Assembly (NCBI GenBank): GCA_037442205.1
Contig: JBBIQS010000077.1
Coordinates: 1 to 37,108, forward strand
Direction: 5' to 3'
Source: JBBIQS01 sp037442205
Lineage (GTDB): Bacteria > Myxococcota > Myxococcia > Myxococcales > UBA5297
Length of the DNA stretch: 37,108 nt
The notes beneath the pieces were generated by a model. The model ran no database searches. It saw only the letters and a program-made list of their open reading frames with translations, and was not told where the DNA came from. The position numbers and the translations under genes are program-made. Shown piece by piece: positions 1-7,266 of this stretch (its first letter is position 1; every line of letters starts with the position of its first letter).

Positions 1-1
1 C

Positions 2-118
2 CCCGCGGCCGCGCCGGCCGCCAAGGTTCCGGCTGCCGCCCCTGCGGCCGCCGCCCCCGCCGCCGCTCCGGCTGCTCCCGCGACCGCCCCCGCTCCGGCG
101 GCGGCTCCGGCCAAGTAG
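2..118 (+). CDS. C-terminal tail of an Ala/Pro-rich protein (partial)
   Basis: The first 38 codons of the window read as an open frame ending in TAG at 116-118. The sequence is almost entirely alanine and proline with one lysine in the middle, one threonine, two valines or fewer, and a final Pro-Ala-Lys. Such tails occur on histone-H1-like proteins, biotin/lipoyl carriers and periplasmic linkers, so the product cannot be identified from this piece. The strong intrinsic terminator 22 nt downstream supports this being a real gene end rather than a chance frame. The 5' part lies outside the window. Confidence 0.6.
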   Translation, partial: PAAAPAAKVPAAAPAAAAPAAAPAAPATAPAPAAAPAK

Positions 119-140
119 TTCGAAGATCGCTGCAATCCAG

Positions 141-186
141 AGAGCGCGGCCGTTCTCCCTCGGGAGCCGGCCGCGCTCTTCTTCTT
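141..186 (+). terminator. Rho-independent terminator
   Basis: Positions 141-152 (agagcgcggccg) and 168-179 (cggccgcgctct) form a perfect 12-bp stem. The loop contains a further short ctcc/ggag pairing, and the T-rich run ttcttctt follows directly. It terminates the Ala/Pro-rich gene ending at 118. Confidence 0.9.
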
Positions 187-318
187 GCGGGCGCCACTCT
201 TGAGCTCGATGACGGGAGAGACCGAGCCGGAATCGACGAGCCCTCGACTCCGAGATCGACTTGGTCGATCGCTCCGCCGAGGGAGATCGGAAGCAGGCCG
301 AACGAAAATGCTCTTCGT

Positions 319-837
319 CTACCCTCCGCGCACGCACGCGTAGAGCAGCGAGTCGAGCACCTGGCCGCCCTTGATCACCGACTTGCGCAGCAGTCCCTCG
401 CGCTGGTATCCGGCCTTCTCCAGCACCCGGGCCGAGGCGAGGTTGTGCTCGAAGACCGTGGCGAAGAGGCGGACCAGCCCGAAGCGTTCAAAGGCGTGCT
501 CGGTCATGGCGCGCAGGGCTTCGGTGGCGATTCCCCGGCCCCAGTACGGCTCGCCCAGCCAGTAGCCGATCTCGGCGGAGAGGCGGTGGACGTCGCTCTG
601 CAGGGCGAACCCGATGCCTCCGATCGCCTGGCCGTCGGCCTCGAGGGCGAAGTCGGTGACCGGGTCCTGCTGCGAGGCGTAGCCCACCCAGCCTTCGGCG
701 TCGGCCAGGGTGTAGGGGAACGGGAAGCGGTCGCGCATGTTCCGCCACACCTTGGGGTTGTTGGCCATTTCGGCCACCGCGGCGGCATCCGTGAGGCGGA
801 AGGGGCGGATGGTGCTGCGCGACAGCTTGAGCTCCAT
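319..837 (-). CDS. GNAT-family N-acetyltransferase (RimJ/RimL type)
   Basis: A 172-residue protein of the RimJ/RimL/SpeG branch of GNAT acetyltransferases, which move an acetyl group from acetyl-CoA to a protein N-terminus or small amine. The acetyl-CoA loop is seen as YWGRGIATEAL (residues 98-108), preceded by the beta-4 strand AEIGYWLG. The following motif NLASARVLEKAGYQREG (132-148) and the closing LDSLLYA strand are typical. GAGG lies a few bases before the ATG. It is the last gene of a leftward trio, 12 nt after the alcohol dehydrogenase, so it may act on a product or enzyme of the same unit. The substrate cannot be told from sequence. Confidence 0.9.
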   Translation of the reverse strand: MELKLSRSTIRPFRLTDAAAVAEMANNPKVWRNMRDRFPFPYTLADAEGWVGYASQQDPVTDFALEADGQAIGGIGFALQSDVHRLSAEIGYWLGEPYWGRGIATEALRAMTEHAFERFGLVRLFATVFEHNLASARVLEKAGYQREGLLRKSVIKGGQVLDSLLYACVRGG

Positions 838-849
838 GGCGACCTCGAC

Positions 850-2016
850 TCAGAGTGACTTGCGCAAGATGGCGCCGATCTCCTCGTCGGTGAGGACGAT
901 CGGGTTGAACTTCATGCTCGAGCCGCGCGACTGGCCGACCAGCGCCTGGACGTCCGAGGCGCTCACGCCGAAGGACGAAAGCCCGGGCACCCGCAGCTCG
1001 CCGGCCAGCGAACGCAGCTTCTCGACCGCCGCGGCGCGCGCTTCCTCTTCCGAGGCGAAGGTCCGCCCGGCCAGCACCTCGCCGAGCCGGGCAACGCGGG
1101 AGAGCGCCGGATGCCCGGGCATGCGCGCCTGCAGCGCCTCGACGTTGGTCTCCAGGGTCTGCCAGAGCACGCCGGCGCAGGCCAGGCCGTGGCCGATCGG
1201 AAAGCACGCTCCCAGCGCCGCGGCGATCCCGTGGACCGCGCCCAAACCCGCGTTCGCCAGGCAGATTCCGCCCAGCAGGCTGGCCAGCGCCATGTCGTCG
1301 CGCGCCTTCTGAGCGCCGCCGTCGCGGAAGGCGCGGGGCAGCGCCTCGACCGCCAGTCGCAGCCCCTGCAACGAGAGCGCGTCGGTGAGCGGCGTGGCGC
1401 CGGTGGAGAGGTAGGGCTCGAGGAGCTGGGTCAGCGCGTCCAGGCCGCTGGCGGCGGTCTGGGCGGGCGGCGTCGAGTCGGTGAGCGCCGGATCGACCAG
1501 GGCCACGGAAGGCAAGAGCAGGTGGCTGCGCAGGCTCTTCTTGAAGCCCTCCTTCTTCGAGCAGACCACGGCGTTGCGCGTCGCCTCGCTGCCGGTGCCG
1601 GCGGTGGTGGGCACGGCGATGAAGGGCAGGGGAGTCCGGGCGATCTGTCTTCCGGTGCCCACGCCTTCGAGGTAGTCGCGGACCGGCCCGTCGTTGGTGG
1701 CCAGTCCCGCCGCCGCCTTGCCCAGGTCGAGGATCGAGCCGCCGCCGATGGCGATCACCAGCTCGCAGGCGCGGGCGCGCGCGGCCAGGCGATCCACGAT
1801 CTCCGCTTCCGGCTCGCCGCTCGCCGGCTCGCTATCGACCGCCAGCCCCGCGCCGGCGAGGCCGGCCTGGATTTCGGCCAGCTCTCGGGAGCTTGCGAGG
1901 TGCCTGCCGGCGATGAGCAGCGCGCGGCGCCCGAATCCCGCGGCCAGCGCCGGCAGCTTCTTGAGCTCGCCGCGGCCGAAGACGATGCGCTGGGCGGTGG
2001 CGAATTCGAAGGCCAT
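850..2016 (-). CDS. Iron-containing (type III) alcohol dehydrogenase
   Basis: A 388-residue NAD(P)-dependent dehydrogenase of the Fe-ADH superfamily that should interconvert an alcohol and an aldehyde or ketone. The dinucleotide-binding GGGSILDLGK (91-100) and the PTTAGTGSE loop (136-144) are clear. Of the four usual metal ligands, D193, H262 and H276 are visible. The position normally His in the DALTH motif is Gln197 (DALTQLLE), a variant seen in one Fe-ADH subgroup. The ATG at 2014-2016 lies 2 nt after the stop of the upstream LsrG-like gene, so the two are surely cotranscribed and probably coupled. A longer frame upstream of this ATG overlaps that gene and is not used. The substrate is unknown. 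Confidence 0.93.
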   Translation of the reverse strand: MAFEFATAQRIVFGRGELKKLPALAAGFGRRALLIAGRHLASSRELAEIQAGLAGAGLAVDSEPASGEPEAEIVDRLAARARACELVIAIGGGSILDLGKAAAGLATNDGPVRDYLEGVGTGRQIARTPLPFIAVPTTAGTGSEATRNAVVCSKKEGFKKSLRSHLLLPSVALVDPALTDSTPPAQTAASGLDALTQLLEPYLSTGATPLTDALSLQGLRLAVEALPRAFRDGGAQKARDDMALASLLGGICLANAGLGAVHGIAAALGACFPIGHGLACAGVLWQTLETNVEALQARMPGHPALSRVARLGEVLAGRTFASEEEARAAAVEKLRSLAGELRVPGLSSFGVSASDVQALVGQSRGSSMKFNPIVLTDEEIGAILRKSL

Positions 2017-2018
2017 GG

Positions 2019-2327
2019 CTACCAGCCGCCGGGATCGGTGGGGAGGATGCTCTGGTACTTGAGCCCCTGGCGCGGCACCGCCATGAAGTCCTTCACCTGC
2101 TCGCGCCAGCGCAGGTAGTGCTCGGTCTTCTGGTGGGCCTCGAAGTCGCTCTGCTGCCGGTAGACCTCGTAGAGCGCGTACTTGTTGGGATCGTCGTTGG
2201 ACTGCAGCAGGTCCCAGCGCAGGTTGCCCGGCTCGCGGCGGGTGCCCTGGTGGTTGTCGCGGCAGGCGGCGACGAACGCCTCGCGGCTCTCCGGCTTGAT
2301 CTGGATGTTCACGACCACGACGTACAT
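2019..2327 (-). CDS. LsrG-like antibiotic-biosynthesis-monooxygenase (ABM) fold protein
   Basis: A 102-residue dimeric alpha+beta-barrel protein. From memory of E. coli LsrG, the segment NHQGTRREPGNLRWDLLQ (residues 25-42) and the HQKTEHY stretch (65-71) match it closely. LsrG isomerises phospho-AI-2 breakdown intermediates; other ABM-fold proteins are cofactor-free monooxygenases. The start is chosen at 2327 because a clean GGAGG lies 5-10 nt upstream. It heads the leftward trio LsrG-like / Fe-ADH / GNAT. No other lsr gene is visible, so a general role in detoxifying small dicarbonyl or quinone compounds together with the dehydrogenase is as likely as AI-2 processing. Confidence 0.85.
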   Translation of the reverse strand: MYVVVVNIQIKPESREAFVAACRDNHQGTRREPGNLRWDLLQSNDDPNKYALYEVYRQQSDFEAHQKTEHYLRWREQVKDFMAVPRQGLKYQSILPTDPGGW

Positions 2328-2456
2328 GGCGACCCTCCAAAAGCAGGCGGGAATCTTCGTTCCCGGCTGCTCGCTTGGCAAACCAGGAGGCGTGGGAGCG
2401 CCCGGCGCGGCGGCCAGGAAGGCGCCTCGGGGGCAGATTTGGAGGAAGATGGCTCC

Positions 2457-4115
2457 ATGTCCGCGCGAATCGTCAAAGTCCGCATCGACGGCGAGTCCGA
2501 GCACCTGGTTCCGGTGGGCACTCCGGTGATGGCCATCCTGGGGCGCAAGGACGCCGAGGGCCGCACCATCCTCGGCGCGGTGCTCAACAACCGGCTGGTC
2601 TCGCTGTCCACGCCGATCCGCGGCGCTTCGCGCCTCAAGCCGGTCACCGAGCAGGACCGGGAGGGAGTGGCCATCTACCGCCGCTCGATCTCGCTGGTGC
2701 TGATCCAGGCGTCGCGCGAGGTCTTTCCCCAGCTGCGGCTGCGCATCGGCCAGTCCTTCGGCGACGGCTACTTCTTCGACTACAGCGGGCCGGACGAGGT
2801 CGACGAGGCGGCGCTGCGCAAGATCGAAGCCCGAATGCGCGAGCTGGTGGCCGAGGACCGCCCGTTCAACGAAGAGCTGATGGACATCGACGAGGCGATC
2901 GAGCTGTTCGCCCACGAAGGGGCCATCGAGCGGGTGCGGCTGCTCAAGACGATGCGGGTGCCGACGGTGCCGGTGGTGTCGGTGGGCAGCGTCCACACCA
3001 TGCTCCACGGGCCGGTGGCGCCGGCCGCCGGGGGCCTCGGGGGCTTCGAGCTGGCCGGCTACAACGACGGCCTGATCCTGCGCTTCCCCGATCCCTCGGT
3101 GCGCAAGCGCGAGATCGAGGACATGCCGCGGCTGTTCAAGGTCTACCGCGACACCCGCCGCTGGAACGAGATCCTGGGGGTGGCCAACGTCGGCCAGTTC
3201 AACGAGCTGTGCATCTCCGGCGCGGTCAACGAGATCGTCAAGGTCGCCGAGGGCCTGCACGAGAAGAAGATCGCCGAGATCGCCGACCGGGTGCTGGCGC
3301 GCGAGGGCGTCAAGCTGGTGCTGATCGCCGGGCCGTCCTCGAGCGGCAAGACCACCTTCGCCAAGCGGCTTTCGGTGCAGCTGCGGGTCAACGGGGTGCG
3401 CCCGGTGGCGCTCTCCCTGGACGACTACTACGTCGACCGCGATCGCACTCCCCGCGACGAGGAAGGCAAGCTCGACTTCGAGGCCATCGAGGCCCTCGAC
3501 CTGGCGCTGCTCAACGAGCAGTTGGAGAAGCTGCTCAAGGGCGAGCGGGTCGAGACCCCGCGCTACGACTTCCACGCCGGGACCCGGGCCCCGCGCGAGA
3601 AGTGGCAGCCGCTGCAGCTGGGCCCCACCGACCTCTTGGTGCTGGAGGGCATCCACGGGCTGAACGAGCGGCTGACCAGCTCGGTCCCGGCCTCGCGCAA
3701 GTTCCGCTGCTACGTCAGCGCCCTCACCCAGCTGACCATCGACCACCACGAGCGGATCTTCACCAGCGACTCGCGGCTGCTGCGGCGCATCGTCCGCGAC
3801 CGGCTCTACCGCGGCTACCGCGCCGAGCGGACCATCGAGATGTGGCCCAGCGTCCGCCGCGGCGAGCAGCGGCACATCTTCCCGTTCCAGGAGTCCGCGG
3901 ACGCCATCTTCAACAGCGCCCTGGTCTACGAGCCGGCGGTCCTCAAGACCTACGCCGAGCGCTTCCTGCTCGAGGTCCCCACCGATTCGCCCTCCTTCGT
4001 CGAGGCCGACCGGCTGCTGCGCTTCCTGGCGCTGTTCGTGCCGGTGTTCGCCGAAGAGGTGCCCCAGACCAGCATCCTGCGCGAGTTCATCGGCGGCAGC
4101 AGCTTCGCCTACTGA
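2457..4115 (+). CDS. Uridine kinase-like nucleoside kinase with ThrRS-like N-terminus
   Basis: A 552-residue two-part protein. The C-terminal half is a uridine kinase/phosphoribulokinase-type P-loop kinase: Walker A GPSSSGKTT (292-300), the base/lid region SLDDYYVDRDRTP (320-332), YDFHAGTR (370-377) and Walker B VLEGIHGLN (395-403). The N-terminal half resembles the TGS and second additional (editing) domains of threonyl-tRNA synthetase, including the IGQSFGDGYFFDY stretch (97-109). This architecture is known in bacterial nucleoside kinases. The start at 2457 is set by GGAGGAAG at 2441-2448; a nearer ATG at 2449 is out of frame. The gene is divergent from the LsrG-like trio, leaving 129 bp for both promoters. 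Confidence 0.9.
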   Translation: MSARIVKVRIDGESEHLVPVGTPVMAILGRKDAEGRTILGAVLNNRLVSLSTPIRGASRLKPVTEQDREGVAIYRRSISLVLIQASREVFPQLRLRIGQSFGDGYFFDYSGPDEVDEAALRKIEARMRELVAEDRPFNEELMDIDEAIELFAHEGAIERVRLLKTMRVPTVPVVSVGSVHTMLHGPVAPAAGGLGGFELAGYNDGLILRFPDPSVRKREIEDMPRLFKVYRDTRRWNEILGVANVGQFNELCISGAVNEIVKVAEGLHEKKIAEIADRVLAREGVKLVLIAGPSSSGKTTFAKRLSVQLRVNGVRPVALSLDDYYVDRDRTPRDEEGKLDFEAIEALDLALLNEQLEKLLKGERVETPRYDFHAGTRAPREKWQPLQLGPTDLLVLEGIHGLNERLTSSVPASRKFRCYVSALTQLTIDHHERIFTSDSRLLRRIVRDRLYRGYRAERTIEMWPSVRRGEQRHIFPFQESADAIFNSALVYEPAVLKTYAERFLLEVPTDSPSFVEADRLLRFLALFVPVFAEEVPQTSILREFIGGSSFAY

Positions 4116-4155
4116 TTCTCCCCGCCGCGGCGGTCGACCCGCCGATGCGCGAGCC

Positions 4156-4175
4156 CTGCGCCGGTTCCGGCGCAG
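4156..4175 (+). terminator. Perfect 20-bp palindrome after the nucleoside kinase
   Basis: ctgcgccgg and ccggcgcag flank two T residues, 41 nt after the kinase stop codon. No T-tract follows, so it may be a weak terminator or an operator for the redox operon that starts at 4420. The rest of the gene-free stretch 4116-4419 holds no other clear feature. The 11-mer tgggggatatc occurs at 4188 and again at the ribosome binding site of the next gene. Confidence 0.4.
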
Positions 4176-4419
4176 TGCAGCATAAATTGGGGGATATCGG
4201 TCAATTCAGGATAGGTGACGAGGCGCGTCAAGTGCGCGCCAACTCAAGCGATCTGGGCGCCCGAGACTGGTGGGAGCTCGGACTATCTGAATTCTCCAAG
4301 AGATTCGCGCTTTTCTTTTCCCCGGCGCTTGCGCTAGGGTCACCGCGTTTGGAGCGATGCCGATGGGCTCCATTCGTTTCGGCGGTGGTGTGGACCTCCC
4401 TCTTCTGGGGGATATCTCG

Positions 4420-4716
4420 ATGGCCGATAGCGTGAACAAGACGCTGTCCTTGCTCAAGACACTGTTCGTTTCTGAGCAGTTGGGGGAGGCCCCGGCCGCT
4501 CCGGCGGCGCCGCCGGCCCCCTCGCGCCGCGGGCTGCTGAGCCTGCTGCTGGCGGCCGAGGAGCTGGAGGAGTTGCCCGAGGCGCCGCCGCGCAAGCGCT
4601 CCAGCCTGGCGCGGATCTTCTTCACCACCGACACCCTGGGAGACGCGCCGGAGGAGAAGCCCGAGGAGCGCGGCCACGTCGCCCGTTGGCTGTTCCACCC
4701 TGAGGAACTGGACTGA
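4420..4716 (+). CDS. 98-residue protein built of four 16-residue repeats
   Basis: No family is recognised. After MADSVNKTL, the chain consists of four copies of one motif at residues 10-25, 38-53, 62-77 and 86-98: SLLKTLFVSEQLGEAP, GLLSLLLAAEELEELP, SLARIFFTTDTLGDAP and HVARWLFHPEELD. The pattern is a hydrophobic half-helix (L-[LA]-x-x-[LF]-[FL]), an acidic residue, Leu, then two acidic or small residues and Pro. Pro/Ala-rich or charged linkers of 8-12 residues separate the copies. There is no signal peptide or long membrane helix. The start at 4420 is preferred over an in-frame ATG at 4357 because TGGGGGA lies 8 nt before it. The gene ends 28 nt before the tetrahaem cytochrome gene and leads the redox operon, so a multivalent scaffold or assembly role is inferred. 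Confidence 0.75.
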   Translation: MADSVNKTLSLLKTLFVSEQLGEAPAAPAAPPAPSRRGLLSLLLAAEELEELPEAPPRKRSSLARIFFTTDTLGDAPEEKPEERGHVARWLFHPEELD

Positions 4717-4744
4717 CAGGGGCCGCCCGGCCCCGGGAGAAGCC

Positions 4745-5206
4745 ATGGAGCACGCAAGACACGTCCTGCGAATCGGAGCGCTGGTGGTGGTGATCATCGC
4801 CGGCTTCTCGATCGCCCGCACCTTCGCCAAGCCGGCCACCTACGGCGACTACGGCCCCTACCGCGCGGCGGCGGTCGGCGAGATCGCCGCCCGGGCCCCG
4901 GTTCACGGCGGGGTCGAGGCCTGCGCCAAGTGCCACGCCGACAAGGCCAAGGAGCGCGCCGAGGGCTCCCACAAGACGGTGGTCTGCGAGATCTGCCACT
5001 CGCCGCTGGCCAGCCACGTCAAGGACGGGGTCAAGGTGGCGGCGATGGTCACCGAGAAGTCCTGGAAGCTGTGCGCGCGCTGCCACCAGCAGATCGCCGG
5101 CCGGCCGGCGGGCTTCCCCCAGCAGAACCTCGAGCAGCACGTCGACAAGCTCGAGGGCGCGGTCTGCATGGACTGCCACAACCCCCACTCTCCCAAGATG
5201 CAGTGA
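4745..5206 (+). CDS. Membrane-anchored tetrahaem cytochrome c
   Basis: A 153-residue protein with a single N-terminal hydrophobic helix (about residues 8-24, probably uncleaved) and a periplasmic domain carrying four CxxCH haem-binding sites: CAKCH at 60, CEICH at 81, CARCH at 110 and CMDCH at 141. Further His residues (H76, H91, H132, H147) could serve as distal ligands. It is the cytochrome subunit of the module formed with the ferredoxin and NrfD proteins downstream, comparable in layout to Nrf- or Cbc-type quinone-linked complexes. GGGAGA precedes the ATG. It should take electrons from the Fe-S subunit or pass them on to soluble or outer-membrane carriers. Confidence 0.9.
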   Translation: MEHARHVLRIGALVVVIIAGFSIARTFAKPATYGDYGPYRAAAVGEIAARAPVHGGVEACAKCHADKAKERAEGSHKTVVCEICHSPLASHVKDGVKVAAMVTEKSWKLCARCHQQIAGRPAGFPQQNLEQHVDKLEGAVCMDCHNPHSPKMQ

Positions 5207-5220
5207 TCAGGAGAACATCG

Positions 5221-5994
5221 ATGGACAGCGATCAGAAGCTCAAGGAGATCCTGGACCGGCGCGAGTTTTTGGGCCAGGCGCTCCTGCTCACCGGCGGCGC
5301 GGTGGCCTTCCTGCTGCCTCACGGCGCGGAGGCCGCCGAGCTCGACGTCGAGAAGGAGGGCTACGACTGGAGCGCCCACCGCTACGCCTACCTCATCGAC
5401 CCCAGCCTGTGCATCGGCTGCGGCTCGTGCGTGCGGGCCTGCAAGCGCGAGAACAACGTCCCCGACGGCTTCTTCCGCACCTGGGTTGAGCGCTACGTGG
5501 TGGGCGGGGAGAGCTCGCACGTCGACTCGCCCAACGGCGGGCTGGACGGCTTTCCGCCGCTGTCGGTGGGCTTCAACGCCACCAAGTCGTTCTTCGTCCC
5601 CAAGATGTGCAACCACTGCGCCTCGTCGCCGTGCATGCAGGTCTGCCCGGTGGGCGCCTCGTTCCGCACCAAGGAGGGAATGGTGCTGGTGGACGAGAAG
5701 CGCTGCATCGGCTGCGGCTACTGCGTCCAGGCCTGTCCCTACGGCAGCCGCTTCCTCAACGAGGAGACCAAGTGCGCCGACAAGTGCACCTGGTGCTACC
5801 ACCGGGTGACCAAGGGGATGAAGCCGGCCTGCGTCGAGGTCTGCCCGCGCGGAGTGCGCCAGTTCGGCGACCTCAAGCGCGAGGACGACCCGGTGCGCAA
5901 GGCCATCGAGACCCGCTTCGTCTCCGTCCTGCAACCCCACCTGCTCACTGAGCCGCAGTGCTACTACCTCAACCTCGATAGGGAGGTGCGCTGA
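5221..5994 (+). CDS. Tat-exported ferredoxin-type electron transfer subunit with four [4Fe-4S] sites (NrfC/PsrB/HybA type)
   Basis: A 257-residue protein with a twin-arginine signal (DRREFLGQ, residues 12-19) followed by a hydrophobic stretch to about residue 38. It has four cysteine groups: C64-C67-C70-C74, C130-C133-C138-C142, C162-C165-C168-C172 and C185-C189-C192 with C204/C208, the arrangement of four-cluster subunits such as NrfC, PsrB, DmsB and HybA. It should sit on the periplasmic face and pass electrons between the NrfD-type quinone site and the tetrahaem cytochrome. Its stop overlaps the nrfD-like start (TGATG), showing translational coupling. No catalytic molybdopterin subunit accompanies it. 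Confidence 0.93.
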   Translation: MDSDQKLKEILDRREFLGQALLLTGGAVAFLLPHGAEAAELDVEKEGYDWSAHRYAYLIDPSLCIGCGSCVRACKRENNVPDGFFRTWVERYVVGGESSHVDSPNGGLDGFPPLSVGFNATKSFFVPKMCNHCASSPCMQVCPVGASFRTKEGMVLVDEKRCIGCGYCVQACPYGSRFLNEETKCADKCTWCYHRVTKGMKPACVEVCPRGVRQFGDLKREDDPVRKAIETRFVSVLQPHLLTEPQCYYLNLDREVR

Positions 5995-7220
5995 TGCCTG
6001 AGATCACCGGCTACGCGTTCCCGAACGACATCCACGTCCACTGGAGCCTGATGATCGTGATGTACCCGTACATCACCGGGTTCGTCGCGGGCGCCTTCAT
6101 CGTCACCTCGCTCTACCACCTCTTCGACCGCCAGGAGTTCAAGCCGGTGGCCCGGCTGGCGATGGCCACCAGCTTCTGCTTCCTGGGCGTGGCCACCTTC
6201 CCGCTGCTGATGCACCTCGGGCATCCCGAGCGCGGGGTCAACGTGGTGGTCACCCCCAACTTCTCCTCGGCGATGGCCGGCTTCGGGCTGCTCTACTCGA
6301 GCTACCTGCTGCTGCTGGTCCTCGAGATCTGGTTCGTGCACCGCCAGCAGATCATCGAGACCGCCCGCCGCAGCCGGGGCCTGAAGCGCTTTGCCTACAA
6401 GGCGCTGGCGTTGTTCACCTACGACACCTCGCCCGAGGCGCTGGCCATCGACCACCGGGCGATCAAGGTGCTGGCCGGTCTGGGCCTGCCCGGGGCCTGC
6501 CTGCTGCACGGCTACGTCGGCTTCATCTTCGGGGCGATCAAGGCCAATCCCTGGTGGTCGACCCCGCTGATGCCGGTGATCTTCCTGGTGTCGGCCGGCG
6601 TCTCGGGCATCGCGCTCCTGATCCTGCTCTACCAGGTGACCAGCAAGTTCTCCGGGCAGAAGCCGGAGGCGGCCACCGTCTCGGCGCTGGCGCGCTGGCT
6701 GTGGTTCTTCCTGATCATCGCGGTGACCCTGGAGCTGCTGGAGATCGTGGTGCTGGCCTACGAGAAGTCGGAGGCCTGGGCGATCATCGGGCCGCTCTTG
6801 GCGACCCGGCTCGAGTTCTCCTTCATCTCCGTGCAGATGATCATGGGCTCGCTCATCCCGTTCATCCTGCTGATGATCGTGACCCTGATGAACCGCTTCC
6901 TGCACGACCGGGTGCGCAACACCCTGAGCATCGTGGCGGCGCTGCTGCTGCTGATGCAGGTCTTCTCGATGCGCTGGAACGTGGTCATCGGCGGGCAGCT
7001 GCTCTCCAAGTCCTTCCGCGGGCTGCGCTCCGGCTACAGCCCGGACCTGTGGGGTCGCGAGGGTCTGATCGCGGCCATCGGCTTGGTGGTGCTGCCGTTC
7101 GTGCTGCTGTGGATCTTCGACCGGGTGCTGCCGATCAAGTACTCGTCCGAGGGGCACGGCGGATCGGGAGCGGCGTCCTCGCCCGAGGCGAGCGGCGCCA
7201 TGGCCGAAGGGCACAGCTAA
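5994..7220 (+). CDS. NrfD/PsrC-family membrane quinone-interacting subunit
   Basis: A 408-residue polytopic protein with about nine to ten hydrophobic helices. Family landmarks are the loop LGHPERGVNVVVTPNFSS, the segment NPWWSTPLMPVIFLVSAGVS and a late RWNVVIGGQ motif. NrfD/PsrC proteins bind menaquinol or ubiquinol near the periplasmic face and exchange electrons with the partner four-cluster ferredoxin. The start ATG at 5994 overlaps the preceding stop by one base. The tail after residue 385 is Gly/Ser/Ala-rich and probably disordered. With its neighbours it forms a quinone-to-cytochrome module without a dedicated reductase. Confidence 0.93.
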   Translation: MPEITGYAFPNDIHVHWSLMIVMYPYITGFVAGAFIVTSLYHLFDRQEFKPVARLAMATSFCFLGVATFPLLMHLGHPERGVNVVVTPNFSSAMAGFGLLYSSYLLLLVLEIWFVHRQQIIETARRSRGLKRFAYKALALFTYDTSPEALAIDHRAIKVLAGLGLPGACLLHGYVGFIFGAIKANPWWSTPLMPVIFLVSAGVSGIALLILLYQVTSKFSGQKPEAATVSALARWLWFFLIIAVTLELLEIVVLAYEKSEAWAIIGPLLATRLEFSFISVQMIMGSLIPFILLMIVTLMNRFLHDRVRNTLSIVAALLLLMQVFSMRWNVVIGGQLLSKSFRGLRSGYSPDLWGREGLIAAIGLVVLPFVLLWIFDRVLPIKYSSEGHGGSGAASSPEASGAMAEGHS

Positions 7221-7266
7221 CCGGCAAGGCCTGACGGCCGCGGGCAACCGCACCGGGGGGTGTGTC

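Noticed and set aside
4357..4419. Upstream in-frame start for the four-repeat protein
   Set aside because: The added 21 residues lie outside the repeat pattern and have no ribosome binding site, whereas the Met at 4420 follows TGGGGGA.
2375..4435. Long plus-strand frame in another phase of the kinase gene
   Set aside because: Composition is Arg/Ala/Gly nonsense typical of a high-GC shadow frame, while the kinase frame has clear motifs.
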